NCBI GenBank assembly: GCA_963741995.1
Contig: CAVUKI010000009.1
Coordinates: 496,001-560,000, forward strand
Direction: 5' to 3'
Length of the DNA: 64,000 bases
Source of the DNA: Bog-473 sp963741995
GTDB taxonomy: Bacteria > Actinomycetota > Acidimicrobiia > Acidimicrobiales > RAAP-2
Shown here in pieces: positions 10,383-26,048 of this stretch. Every line of letters begins with the position of its first letter. The stretch's first letter is position 1. Below the pieces are notes generated by a model. The model had not been told where the DNA came from and ran no database searches. It was given only the letters and a program-made list of their open reading frames with translations. A program made the position numbers and the translations under genes.

Positions 10383-11351
10383 ATGAAGGGCCTCCTCGCA
10401 ATCGGGCTGGCGGTCGGGCTGGCTGTAGCTGTGCTTGGGACGGCCATTCTGGGTTCGGCCGCCTCGCTGCTCGGTGTCGGTGGCGGGGCGCCGGGGGCAT
10501 CTTCAGCGGCGACAGCGCAGATCCCTCCAGCGATACTGCTGCTCTACCAGCAGGCGGCAGCCTCGTGTCCGGGGCTGCCCTGGACCATTCTCGCTGCCAT
10601 TGGCACGGTCGAGTCGGACAACGGGCAGTCGACGCTGCCCGGCGTGCACAGCGGCGCCAACAGCGCAGGAGCGGAAGGGCCGATGCAGTTCGAGCCGGCC
10701 ACTTTCGCGGCCTACGACGAGCCGGACCCTCCCGGCGGGGCGGTCCCGCCGAGCCCGTACGACCCGACGGACGCCGTCTACGCCGCGACCCGCCTGTTGT
10801 GCGCCGACGGCGGGGCCGGCGGGACCGATCTGTCGGGCGCCGTATACGGCTACAACCACTCGGCGTCGTATGTGGCGCAGGTGCTGGCACTGGCCCAGAC
10901 CTACGCGGCGGCGTCGACCGCGGCGGCGACCGGGACGCTGGAGGCCGATTCGAGTGCGGGTGCCCTGGCCGTCTCGTGGGCCCTGTCCCAGATCGGCACG
11001 CCCTACGTCTGGGGTGGCGAGACGCCGGGCGTCGGTTTCGACTGCTCGGGCCTGGTGCAGGCCGCCTACGCCGTGGCGGGCAAGGCGCTACCCCGAGTGG
11101 CGCAGGACCAGTACGACGCCACGCCGAAGCTGGCGCCAGGTGCGGTGCTGGCGCCGGGCGATCTCGTCTTCTTCGGGGGTGGACCGGGCTCCATCGACCA
11201 CGTCGGCCTGTTCGTCGGCATCGTGAACGGCCAGGAGGTCATGGTCGACGCGCCGTACACGGGGGCGGACGTCCGCGCCGAGACCTTTCCCGTCACCCCT
11301 GGAGCGGCCTACGGGAGTCTGCTTTTCGTGGGGGCGACCCGGCCGGCGTGA
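10383..11351 (+). CDS. lytic transglycosylase-like / NlpC-P60 peptidoglycan hydrolase
   Basis: A 322-residue exported cell-wall enzyme. An N-terminal membrane segment (about residues 3-30, LAIGLAVGLAVAVLGTA) is followed by a transglycosylase-like domain (AAIGTVESDNG with a likely catalytic Glu, then EGPMQFEPATF, then YGYNHSASYV). The NlpC/P60 endopeptidase at the C-terminus has catalytic Cys in GFDCSGLVQAAY and His in SIDHVGLFVG. The arrangement resembles the bifunctional hydrolases used in cell-wall remodelling or conjugation of Gram-positive bacteria. The start ATG 10383 is shared with the truncated copy at 6326. No conjugation genes lie nearby. Confidence 0.85.
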   Translation: MKGLLAIGLAVGLAVAVLGTAILGSAASLLGVGGGAPGASSAATAQIPPAILLLYQQAAASCPGLPWTILAAIGTVESDNGQSTLPGVHSGANSAGAEGPMQFEPATFAAYDEPDPPGGAVPPSPYDPTDAVYAATRLLCADGGAGGTDLSGAVYGYNHSASYVAQVLALAQTYAAASTAAATGTLEADSSAGALAVSWALSQIGTPYVWGGETPGVGFDCSGLVQAAYAVAGKALPRVAQDQYDATPKLAPGAVLAPGDLVFFGGGPGSIDHVGLFVGIVNGQEVMVDAPYTGADVRAETFPVTPGAAYGSLLFVGATRPA

Positions 11352-11429
11352 CGCGGTCGGTCAGCCCTCACGGCGACGATGGCCCTCCTGCGAACACGAT
11401 GATGCTGACGACCAACGCTCCCGCTCCAA

Positions 11430-11813
11430 TCACTCGGAACCTCTCGTCAGGTTGCAATCGCTGTACCCGCGACGTTGCGACTTCGACCACGCTGGGTTCC
11501 AGTCCGTCACCCAGATGTCGAGGCCGGTGATCTCGAGCAATCGGTGCACCATCGGACTGGGGCGACAGAGAACGAGATTTCCCCCGTCCTCTATCGCCAC
11601 CCGCCTTGCTGGGTGAATGACGCCAAGACCTGAGGAGTCCATGAAGGTGAGCTGGGAAAGGTCGAGGACAATGAGCGAGCCAGGCGGCCCGATCAATCGC
11701 TCTGCGAGCCCCCGGCTCGTGGACGCGTCAAGCTCTCCGCTCAGGGCGAATATGCGACCTCCATCAAAGTCGCGGGACGTCACGGCGAATAAGTCATCCA
11801 TCATGTACTGCAC
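11430..11813 (-). CDS. STAS-domain anti-sigma factor antagonist
   Basis: A protein of about 125 residues of the SpoIIAA/RsbV type. The conserved region IVLDLSQLTFMDSSGLGVI carries the serine that is normally phosphorylated by an anti-sigma kinase; dephosphorylated protein releases the sigma factor. The N-terminus has three close Met codons (MQYMMDD). No partner anti-sigma factor or sigma factor gene is adjacent, so its partner must be encoded elsewhere. It is the only gene on this strand between the hydrolase at 10383 and the response regulator at 12076. Confidence 0.85.
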   Translation of the reverse strand: MQYMMDDLFAVTSRDFDGGRIFALSGELDASTSRGLAERLIGPPGSLIVLDLSQLTFMDSSGLGVIHPARRVAIEDGGNLVLCRPSPMVHRLLEITGLDIWVTDWNPAWSKSQRRGYSDCNLTRGSE

Positions 11814-12025
11814 CCATAGTTCGACCGCCGTACGGGCGCTACGACCCTCATACGAGGAAGCGAACGAATGAAGTCGTGGAGGCCTTCTCCCCGATCCGAC
11901 TCTCCTTGTCGTCTTCGATGCTCGATGGGGGCACGGCCCGTCTTCCTTCGTCGGTTGTGAAACCGGCTGTTTCTGTTTCCTCGATCTACCGTTCCACCAG
12001 CCTCGTCGATAGGGTCGCCTCGATC

Positions 12026-12045
12026 AATCACCCGATCGGGTGATT
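12026..12045. promoter_or_regulatory. perfect 20-bp palindrome upstream of the response regulator
   Basis: AATCACCCGATCGGGTGATT reads identically on both strands. It ends 30 bases before ATG 12076, in the divergent interval between the STAS gene and the response regulator. Position and symmetry fit an operator for a dimeric regulator, possibly the LuxR-type protein itself. It has no U-run, so a terminator is less likely. Confidence 0.6.
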
Positions 12046-12075
12046 TGGAGCTGACGCTCGTTCTAGGGTGACGTC

Positions 12076-12925
12076 ATGCCCACACAGATCCGGGTCGCGC
12101 TCGTCAACGACTACATGATCCTCCTCGAAGGCCTCCGGGCACTCCTTCGGTCCAGTGAACCCGAGATCCAGGTCGTCGAAATCGACGTTCGCAAGGGACC
12201 GAGGCGAGGGGTCGACATCACGCTCCTCGACACCTACGGAGAACTCGAATCCCTCGGCGAGAGGGTCCGCTCCCTGAGCGCCGATTCCAGCAACGGCGCG
12301 ATCGTGGTCTTCAGCTTTTCGGATCGGCCTCAGGCGGTTCATCGCGCCATGCGTGCCGGTGCCCAAGGATTCATCTCCAAGGCCGTACCACGCCAACAAA
12401 TCATTGACGGGATCAAAGCAGCTGCGAAGGGTGACCGTGTCGTTCTGACACAAAGGTCTCAACACGCCCAGATCGATGAAGCGCTGCGATGGCCGGGCCG
12501 CGAGATCGGGTCTTACCGAACGCGAAAGCGAGCTCCTCTCCCTCCTCTCGACGGGGATGACGAACCGCGAACTCGGCAGCCACCTTTACGTCAGTGAGAA
12601 CACAATAAAGACGCAGCTGCGCCACCTGTACGCCAAGCTGGACGTTCGCAACCGGGCCCAGGCTGCGTCATTAGGTGCGCAAGGCATCCTCGGCGATCAT
12701 CGACCCCAGACCAGGCCCGTTGCTTCAACTTCCTCCGGGTCGAACCTACTGATTGTCAGCGCCACTGCCCTCCGGCCCGGTATCCGCGGGTTCTATCGTG
12801 ATGACGAGAGTATCGTAAGACGATGGTTCTGCGAGATGCCGACTACGAGGATCTGCTGGCGCTGCGCACCGGATTGCGCCGGTTCCTCCGCTGGAGCGAG
12901 CAGCAGGCGGAAGGTGCGGGGCTGA
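12076..12925 (+). CDS. NarL/FixJ-family response regulator (LuxR HTH), frameshifted
   Basis: The receiver domain (residues 1-125) has phosphoacceptor Asp52 in ITLLDTYG and a conserved Lys in GFISKAVP, but only one acid of the usual pair (VNDY). The frame then shifts near 12500 and the C-terminal LuxR helix-turn-helix appears: LTERESELLSLL, TNRELGSHLYVSENTIKTQL and RHLYAKLDVRNRAQA. The domain order is typical of a two-component activator. The HTH frame stays open to 12925, overlapping the next gene; the real end is probably near 12700-12753 and a second indel is likely. No histidine kinase gene is next to it. Confidence 0.78.
12793..12826. promoter_or_regulatory. two TATCGT-type half-palindromes at the MarR start
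   Basis: TATCGTGATGACGA (from about 12794) and TATCGTAAGACGA (from 12811) are near-repeats, the second containing the inverted repeat ATCGT-AAG-ACGAT that overlaps the ATG at 12823. The second TATCGT is also placed six bases before the ATG as a possible -10 element for a leaderless message. This fits autorepression by the MarR protein; it is inferred from position only. Confidence 0.4.
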
Positions 12926-13264
12926 CGCCGGCACAGCACCAACTGCTGCTGGCCGTCCGCGGGCACCCCGACCGCCGGGGGCCGACGGTCGGCGAAGTCG
13001 CCGACTACCTGCTGTTGCGCCATCACAGCGCCGTCGGGCTGGTCGACCGGGCCGTTGCCGCCAAGCTGGTCAAGCGGGTGCGCGACCCCGAAGGACCACC
13101 GGGTCGTCCGTCTCCAGCTCACCGCGGCCGGGGAGCAAGCGCCTCGACGCGCTGTCCGAGGCCCACCTCGAGGAGCTCGGGCGGCTCGGCCGCACGCTTC
13201 CGAGCGCGTGGCGTGGGCTGCATGCCGCGCCAGCCCCTGCACGGGATCGAGACGCCGGGCCTGA
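12823..13264 (+). CDS. MarR-family transcriptional regulator, two frameshifts
   Basis: A winged-helix regulator. The N-terminal half is clear: MVLRDADYEDLLALRTGLRR, then the recognition region GPTVGEVADYLLLRHHSAVG and the beginning of the wing. The frame then jumps near 13088 to KDHRVVRLQLTAAGEQ, the wing strand typical of MarR, and again near 13138 to LSEAHLEELGRLGRTLPSAW. A final frame ends at 13264. Both indels are in G/C runs and all three pieces fit the same family in order, so the gene is probably intact in nature. It is convergent with pgi. Confidence 0.7.
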
Positions 13265-13287
13265 CGCCGGCTCCGCTGGACGCTCGC

Positions 13288-14935
13288 TCAGACGGCGCGA
13301 CCCCGCAGGCCCCGGTACTGCCGCACCAGGGAGGCCGTCGAGGAGTCCTGGGCCGAGAGGTCCGGGCGCGGCCGTGTCGGTCAGGATCGGCGCCAGCTCC
13401 TTCGCCATGACCTTCCCGAGCTCGACGCCCCATTGGTCGAACGAGTCGATGCCCCAGATGGTGCCCTCGACGAAGACGGTGTGCTCGTAGAGCGCGACCA
13501 GCTGACCCAGGACCGACGGTGTCACCTTCGGGGCCAGAATGGTCGAGCTCGGGCGGTTGCCCGGCATGACCTTGTGGGGCACGACGGCTGCCGGTGTCCC
13601 CTCCGCCACGATCTCCTCTGCCGTCTTGCCGAAGGCGAGCGCCTTGGTCTGGGCCAGGCAGTTGGCCATCAGGAGGTCCTGCTGGTCCCCCGTGTCGTGG
13701 GTGGACTCGGCGAAGGCGATGAAGTCGGCCGGGATCAGCTTCGTGCCCTGGTGGATCAGCTGGTAGAAGGCGTGCTGCCCGTTGGTGCCCGGCTCGCCCC
13801 AGAAGATCTCGCCCGTCTGTCCGTCCACCGGCGTGCCGTCGAGCTTGACCGACTTGCCGTTGGACTCCATGGTCAGCTGCTGCAGGTAGGCCGGGAAACG
13901 GGCCAACCGGTGGCTGTAGGGCAGCACGGCGTGCGTCTGCGCGCCGAAGAAGTTGTTGTACCAGACGTTGAGCATGCCCTGAATGACCGGGAGGTTCTCC
14001 GCCAGCGGCGTCGTCCGGAAGTGCTCGTCCATGGCATGGAAGCCGGCGAGCATCTCGCCGAAGGCCTGGCGCCCGATGGCCACCATCAGCGAGAAGCCGA
14101 TGGCCGAGTCGTAGGAGTAACGACCGCCGACCCAGTCCCAGAACTCGAGCATGTTGTCGGTGTCGATGCCGAACTCGGCCACCGCCTTTGGCATTGGTGG
14201 ACACCGCCACGAAGTGCTTTGCCACTGCGTCGTCACCCGCCGGCACTGCCCAGACCCGGCCAGCAGCCAGTCCCGGGCTGCCGCGGCGTTGGTCAGCGTC
14301 TCGAGCGTCGTGAAGGTCTTGGAGCTGATGACGAAGAGCGTCGTCTCGGGATCCAGGTCGTGGGTGGCCGCGTAGAGATCGACCGGGTCGACGTTCGACA
14401 CGAAGCGGCTGGTCAGTCCCGGCTGCGGCGTAGTCGGCCAGGGCCAGCGTGGCCATGGCCGGGCCCAGGTCCGAGCCGCCGATACCGATGTTGACGACAG
14501 CGGCGATCCGCTTGCCGGTGGCCCCGGTCCAGGAGCCGTTGCGGATGCGGTCGGAGAGGTCCCCCATCTTGCCCAGCACGGCCTGCACGTCGCCGACGAC
14601 GTCCTGGCCGTCGACGTGCAGGATGCGATCCCGGGAGGCATGCGCAGCGCCACGTGGAGCACGGCGCGGTCCTCGGTCGTGTTGATGTGCTCCCCCGCGA
14701 ACATGGCGTCGCGGTGCTCCTCGACCTTGGCCGCCCGCGCCAGCTCCACCAGGAGGCGCAGCGTCTCGTCGGTCGCCCGTTGCTTCGAGTAGTCGAGAAC
14801 GAGGTCGGCGGCCCCGGCCGTCATGCGGGCCGTCCGTTCGGGGTCGTCGGCGAAGAGCTCGCGCAGGTGCCGCGTCGAGATCTCGTCGTAGTGCGCCGCC
14901 AGCGCCTTCCACTCCGGTGTCGCCGTGAGGTCCAT
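13288..14935 (-). CDS. pgi: glucose-6-phosphate isomerase, several frameshifts
   Basis: Interconverts glucose 6-phosphate and fructose 6-phosphate in glycolysis and gluconeogenesis. The start ATG 14935 gives MDLTATPEWKAL. Family landmarks run in the right order: the sugar-phosphate loop NIGIGGSDLGP, VISSKTFTTLET, GRYSYDSAIGFSLMVAIG, GTNGQHAFYQLIHQGT with the catalytic His, and GIDSFDQWGVELGK near the end. Frames change near 14640, 14420, 14235, 14190 and 13370; each junction restores the expected sequence in another frame, the mark of sequencing indels in an essential-type gene. The total span of about 549 codons matches the family. It follows the hydrolase gene by 10 bases. Confidence 0.88.
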
Positions 14936-14945
14936 GCCAGGCAAT

Positions 14946-15765
14946 CTACGGCGAGTCGTGCGCGGGCGTGTCCTCGGAGAGGAAGGCGATGATGGCCGGG
15001 AGCGCGGCGGCGTCCTGCATGAAGAAGCCGTGGCCCCCGTCGAACATCTCGAGCCGGGCGCCGGGGATGTGACGGGCCAGGAACTCGCTGTTGGCCGGCG
15101 GGGCGATCCCGTCGAAGCGCCCGCCGCACACAAGGGTTGGGCAGGCGATGGAGCCCAGGCGATCCGCCGTGTCGTGCTCGGCCCGGGCCGCCAGCTGATT
15201 GGTGAGGCCTGGAGCGGGCTCGCCGCCCTCTGGCCCGTCCAGGCCCATGCGCTCGCCGAGCAGCGCCACCATCTCGGGGTTGGCCTGCCGCCAGGCCTCG
15301 TCCCACCGGGTGTCGATGAGCTCCATGCGCACGCGCTGATCGCTCCTCGGGACCCAGCTCGACCAGCTCGTGCAGCGGGTAGGAGGCTCCGCCCGCCCCG
15401 CCGGCCGAGGTGCAGGCCAGGACGAGGCGGCGCACCCGCGTCAGGGTGCCTGATGGCCACCTCCTGGGCCACCATGCCGCCGAAGGAGATCCCGATGACC
15501 AGGCAGTCGTCCCAGCCCACGGCGTCGAGGAGCGCGGCCGCATCGTCGGCGAAGTCGGCCATGGCGTAGGGCCAGGGGGCACGCTGCTCTGTCCCAGGCC
15601 TCGCTGGTCGTAGGCCAGGACCTCGAAATCTCGGCCAGAGGGGCCGTCGGTCAGGCGGGGCTGCTGCCGCAGGTCACCGCCGGTGCCCGAGATGCACAGG
15701 AGCCGCTCGCCCGTCCCCTCGAGCTCGTAGTACAGCGAGACACCGTTGGCATCGGTCCGGGGCAT
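14946..15765 (-). CDS. alpha/beta hydrolase, frameshifted
   Basis: A hydrolase of about 270 residues. The N-terminus MPRTDANGVSLYYELEGTGE and the AYDQRGLGQSS segment are in one frame. The nucleophile elbow GISFGGM with catalytic Ser is in another. The last third, with the acid in GRFDGIAPP and the catalytic His in GGHGFFMQD, is in a further frame. Shifts are near 15575, 15450 and 15345. The start ATG 15765 is chosen by family fit. The gene sits between gltD and pgi on the same strand; the substrate is unknown, though the plan resembles the BphD/3-oxoadipate enol-lactonase group. Confidence 0.8.
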
Positions 15766-15841
15766 GGCCTGCACAGTACCGATCGGCTGCTGCGCGGAGA
15801 GGTGAGGCCGCCCGCCGCCGAGTCTGTGCGGAACGTAAACC

Positions 15842-15858
15842 GGACTCGTTTAGAGTCC
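15842..15858. promoter_or_regulatory. 17-bp inverted repeat between gltD and the hydrolase
   Basis: GGACTC, five bases, GAGTCC. It lies 77 bases before the hydrolase start and 64 bases after the gltD stop, on the transcribed strand of both. It may be an operator or a weak intergenic hairpin; no U-tract follows in the direction of gltD transcription. Confidence 0.4.
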
Positions 15859-15921
15859 AGAAAAAGTCGCCCGGGACGGACTGCGAACCCGGCCCAGGAC
15901 CGAACGCCGAGGGCCGAGCGC

Positions 15922-22049
<6,128 letters not shown>

Positions 22050-22149
22050 CGGCGTCCTTCCGAATGAGGAGAAGTTGAACGGATACCGGGACGACGTTGG
22101 CCCGAAGTGGAAAGAACAGGATACACGACGGCTCTCGTAGGCTCGGCAT

Positions 22150-23266
22150 ATGGGATCGCGCGTCCATGTCGTGGGGGGCGGGGTCATCGGACTGGCGTGT
22201 GCGTGGGAATTGTCACGCAACGGTCATGAAGTGACGGTCGTCGCCCCGGCCCCCGGACGCGACGGCGCGTCGTGGGTGGCGGCCGGGATGCTGGCCCCGG
22301 TCACCGAGGCGCAGTTCGGCGAGTCCGCCCTGACCGCACTGCTGGTGGATGGTGCCGGCCGCTGGCCCGCCTTCGCCGGCGCGCTGGAAGCCGCCGGCGG
22401 TCTCGACATCGGCTACGACACGACCGGCACGGTGACGGTCGCGCTGGATGCGTCCGATCGCGCCAGCCTCGACGACCTCCTCGCGTACCAGCACACGCTC
22501 GGCCTCGAGGCACACCGCCGCAGCGCCAGCGAGTGTCGCCGCCTGGTCCCTGCGCTCAGCCCGGCGCTGCGGGGCGGCATCGAGGTCCCGGGCGACCACC
22601 GGGTCGACAACCGAGCGCTGCTCGGTGCGCTCATGGAGGCCTGCCGCCGCGGCGGGGTGACCTTCGTCGAGTGCCGCGTCGCCGCGGTGGAGGACGGGCC
22701 TGCGCTCGTCCTGGCGGACGGCCGCCGCCTGGGCCCGGACTTCGTCGTCCTGGCGGCCGGGACGGGGCTGCCCTCCATTGCCGGGTTGGCCGGTGCCGGG
22801 CTCCCCTCGCTGCGCCCCGTCAAGGGCCACATCGTGCGCCTCGGCCCGCCGGACGCGGCGTCGCCCGTCCCGCTGCTGGCGCGCACGGTGCGCGGCCTGG
22901 TGCACGGGCGCTCGGTGTACCTGGTGCCGCGCCAGGACGGCTCGGTCGTCGTCGGCGCCACGGTCGAGGAGCGGGGCACCGACACCAGCGGTGCGGGCCG
23001 GTGCGGTGCACGAGCTGCTCTGTGACGCCCGGGCCATCGTGCCCGCTCTCGACGAGCTCGAGCTGCTCGAGGCCGCCACCGGCTTGCGTCCCGCCACGCC
23101 CGACAACACACCGCGCATCGGGTGGACCGGGCTGGACGGCGTCCTGGCGGCCGTCGGCCACTACCGCAACGGCATCCTTCTCGCCCCGCTCACCGCAGCC
23201 GCGGTCGTCCAGCTCGTCGGGCGCCGTCCGGTGGGGCCGCTCGTCGAGGCGCTGGCACCCGCATGA
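22150..23266 (+). CDS. thiO: glycine oxidase ThiO, one frameshift
   Basis: An FAD enzyme that oxidises glycine to the imine used for the thiazole ring of thiamine. The dinucleotide fold VHVVGGGVIGLACAWELSR is at residues 5-23, and the substrate-domain sentence PVKGHIVRLG and the C-terminal GLRPATPDNTPRIGW and GHYRNGILLAPLTA are all family hallmarks. The frame shifts once near 22990. The stop overlaps the thiS start (ATGA). No Shine-Dalgarno is evident, and a TAGGCT box seven bases before the ATG suggests a leaderless message. It is divergent from gltB with 100 bases between; I see no TPP riboswitch. Confidence 0.87.
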
Positions 23267-23478
23267 CCGCGCTCACGCTCCAGGTGAACGGCGACACGGT
23301 CCAGGTCCGCTCGGGCGCCACCATCGCCGACATCGTGGTGGGGCTCACGGCCGAGGCCGACCCCAAAGGGGTGGCGGTCGCCGTCGACCGCTGTGTCGTC
23401 CCCCGCTCGGAATGGGCCACCACCCCCGCCCGCGCCGGTTCCCTGGTCGAGGTGGTCACGGCGGCGGCCGGCGGCTGA
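23263..23478 (+). CDS. thiS: sulfur carrier protein ThiS
   Basis: A 71-residue ubiquitin-fold protein that carries sulfur as a C-terminal thiocarboxylate in thiazole synthesis. The C-terminus is TAAAGG, the required Gly-Gly. The N-terminal strand MTALTLQVNGDTVQV and VAVAVDRCVVPRSEW match the family. It starts inside the thiO stop codon (ATGA overlap), giving the usual thiO-thiS pair; thiG does not follow, since the next gene encodes a patatin. Confidence 0.92.
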   Translation: MTALTLQVNGDTVQVRSGATIADIVVGLTAEADPKGVAVAVDRCVVPRSEWATTPARAGSLVEVVTAAAGG

Positions 23479-23500
23479 CGGCCGGTGGCACGTTGCCCCC

Positions 23501-23537
23501 TTGGTCGTGCCGACCAGGCGGTGCTTACAATCAACTG
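23501..23537 (+). promoter_or_regulatory. probable leaderless promoter of the patatin gene
   Basis: TACAAT at 23526-23531 lies six bases before ATG 23538, where a transcription start would coincide with the initiation codon. TTGGTC at 23501-23506 is a possible -35 with 19 bases between. No ribosome binding site precedes the ATG, in keeping with a leaderless message, which is common in Actinobacteria. Confidence 0.5.
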
Positions 23538-24995
23538 ATGTCCAGTGCACCCCGATCGGGTCCGACGGCATTCGTCCTGGCCGGGGGTGGCACCAAGGGT
23601 TCGTTCGAGGTCGGCGTGCTCCAGTATCTGGTCGGCGTCGAAGGGATCGCCCCGGACATCATCACGGCCACCTCCGCCGGCGCCATCGCCGCCACGGTCC
23701 TGGCCCAGGCTCGCACCCTCCCCGAGTTCGAGGACCGGGTCAACGAGATCGAGGGTGACGTGCTGGCCTGGACGCAGACCGAGCACGTGTTCGGCAAGCA
23801 GGCCTGGCTCGGCGCGCTCGACGGGACCGCCCTCGGCCGCGAGATCCACCAGGAGATCACCGAGGGCACCCGCCCGCCCTTCCCCCTGACACCCTCGACC
23901 GTGCTGGCGGGCAACGAGGTGGTACCGGCGAGCACCTCCGACCGCAAGGGGCGGCGCCAGTCCCGCCGGGCCCGGCGGAGACGCCAGCGCCACCTGGCCC
24001 GCCTGGTGGCCGGGGCCGGGCTCCGGTTGCCCCGCGTCCGGCGGCACCTGCGCAGCAGCGGCAGCTCGGTCCTCAATCTGGACCCGTTGGAAGGCGCGCT
24101 CCGCCACGGCAGCGACGACGGGGTCCGGGCCGTCGACCCGGCGCTGATCGCCCGCCCCGGCCTCCAGCTGCGGTTGGCCGTCACCGCCCTGCGTGCCGGG
24201 GTCCTGCGGTACGTCACCGAGGACGGCACGCTCGTGGAGTCCGACGCCCGCACCCCCGCGCCGGCAGAGTCCGCCGGCCCGGTCGACCTCGTCGACGGCG
24301 CCATCGCCTCGGCGAGCGTGCCGATGGTCTTCCCGCCCCATCCGATGGCCGACGACGATTACGTCGACGGCGGGGTCATCGAGATCGTGCCGGTCTCGGC
24401 CGCCGCGGCGCTGGGGGCGACCCGCATCATCGCCGTGGTGGCCGTGCCACTTCGGCTCGCCCGGGACGAGCGGGACTACGCCGCGGCCCCCGCCGGCTCC
24501 ATCGGGCTGCGGTCCATGGGGATGATCGGGGTGGCGGAGCGCCAGCTCGCCAACCTCACCATCCACCTGCCCGAGGGGACGACCCTGACGACGGTGGACC
24601 CCGTCGTCGACGTGGTGGGGCTGTTCGAAATCGAGCCCGGGCTCCTGCGCATCAACAAGGACTACGGCTGGCTGCGCGCCGCCGACCTCCTCGCCGACGG
24701 CGACACCGCCATGCGAGCCGACATCGCGGACGGCACCCACGCCATCGTGGAGGCCCGACGCGAGGCCTGGCGCCTGGAGGAGTCGCTCTGGGCCGCCGGG
24801 CGGATCGGGGACAGCGACGCCGGGACGCTCGCCCTCGTGCGCGAGCACAAGGAGCGCGTCCGCACCCTGGTGGACCGGCGCAAGCAGCTCGGCTTCCCGG
24901 TGCCCGACGGCTGCGAGGACTGGTGGACCGGCTACGAGGCCCACACGGCCGAGCGGCCGCAGGGCCTGCCGCTCTGCTCCGCCGGGCGCGACTGA
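23538..24995 (+). CDS. patatin-like phospholipase
   Basis: A 485-residue serine lipid hydrolase. The oxyanion-hole motif LAGGGTKGSFEVG (residues 14-26) and the nucleophile Ser46 in ATSAGA are followed by the Asp of YVDGGVIEIVP, forming the Ser-Asp dyad. The nucleophile elbow starts with Ala rather than the usual Gly. A basic insert (residues about 135-165, many Arg) separates the two parts and may contact membranes. The C-terminal third is helical. It follows thiS on the same strand but probably has its own promoter. The lipid substrate is unknown. Confidence 0.85.
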   Translation: MSSAPRSGPTAFVLAGGGTKGSFEVGVLQYLVGVEGIAPDIITATSAGAIAATVLAQARTLPEFEDRVNEIEGDVLAWTQTEHVFGKQAWLGALDGTALGREIHQEITEGTRPPFPLTPSTVLAGNEVVPASTSDRKGRRQSRRARRRRQRHLARLVAGAGLRLPRVRRHLRSSGSSVLNLDPLEGALRHGSDDGVRAVDPALIARPGLQLRLAVTALRAGVLRYVTEDGTLVESDARTPAPAESAGPVDLVDGAIASASVPMVFPPHPMADDDYVDGGVIEIVPVSAAAALGATRIIAVVAVPLRLARDERDYAAAPAGSIGLRSMGMIGVAERQLANLTIHLPEGTTLTTVDPVVDVVGLFEIEPGLLRINKDYGWLRAADLLADGDTAMRADIADGTHAIVEARREAWRLEESLWAAGRIGDSDAGTLALVREHKERVRTLVDRRKQLGFPVPDGCEDWWTGYEAHTAERPQGLPLCSAGRD

Positions 24996-25002
24996 CCGCC
25001 AC

Positions 25003-25987
25003 TCAGACGGTCGGTCCCCCGATCCAGTGCCGCTTGTAGAACAGCACCACGAGGAGGACGACCGCTCCGACCTCGAGCCCGATGGCGAAGACCCAGAAAC
25101 TCCACGTCGACATGATGCCGCGCACGAGGACGGCGAAGTTCTGCCCGAAGAACCCGGTGAGGAAGCTGAGCGGCAGAAAGATGGTGGCGATGATCGTGAG
25201 CTGCTTCATCACCACGTTCAAACGGTTCGACACGGTCGACAGGTGCGTGTCCATCACGCTGCTGAGAAGGTCCCGGTAATTGTCGACCAGGTCGGCCAGG
25301 CGAATCAGGTGGTCATAGAGGTCGCGGAAGTAGCGCGTCGCCTCGTCGGTCAAACCCGGCACGTCGGTGACCCCGGAGTTGATGCTCGCCATCATGTCGC
25401 GCTCGGGGCGCCACCAACCTGCGGGTGACCATGAGGTCGCGTTTCATGTCAAAGAGCTCGGCCAGCTGCGCTTCGGTGGGCGCCTTGAGGATGTCGTCCT
25501 CCAGCGCGTCGATCCGGTCGTCGAACGCCGAGAGGTAGGGGAAGAAGCTGTCCACCAGCGCGCCGATGACGAGATACACGATGACGACCTGGGGTGACGC
25601 GACCTCGGAGATGGAGTGGCGCTCCAGCCGCGCCCGCACCTGGGCCAGGGCGGGGCAGCCCCCCCGGTTCACGGTCACCACGAAGCGGTCGGTCCAGAAG
25701 CAGTGCACCTCGGCATTGCCCTCGTCGTGGGGGTCGGCGCCTCGGGCCACCAGGTAGACGAAGTTCTCGTAGTCGTCGATCCGCGGCCGCTGCGAGAAAC
25801 GCTCCGCCGCCTGGACGGCCAAGGGATGGAAGCCGAAGTGCACGCGCAGCAGCTCCGACACCTCGCCGTCCGGCGTCGTGTCCTCGAGGTCGAGCCAGAA
25901 GAAGCCGGTGCCCGCCAACGCGGCCAGCACCTTGTCCGTCGTCGCAGGCTCGTCCTTCCCGTCCTGGCGCAGCGTCCCCGTGAGCAC
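25003..25987 (-). CDS. corA: CorA-type Mg2+/Co2+ transporter, one frameshift
   Basis: A pentameric divalent-cation channel of about 327 residues. A cytoplasmic domain (FFWLDLEDTTPDGE, FSQRPRIDDYENFVYLVARG) is followed by the long stalk helix and two C-terminal membrane helices (LTIIATIFLPLSFLTGFFGQ, then WVFAIGLEVGAVVLLVVLFY). The selectivity signature is GQN instead of the classic GMN, a variant I recall from actinobacterial CorA-like proteins. The frame changes once near 25415. The start is GTG 25987. It is convergent with the patatin gene. Confidence 0.87.
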
Positions 25988-26048
25988 GGCCCCAGTTTCA
26001 CGCCGGTGACCCCGCCACGGTGGGATGGCCGAAGGACCGGGGCGGGGG

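Noticed and set aside
22050..22149. TPP riboswitch before thiO
   Set aside because: The 100-base divergent interval lacks the conserved CUGAGA and related cores.
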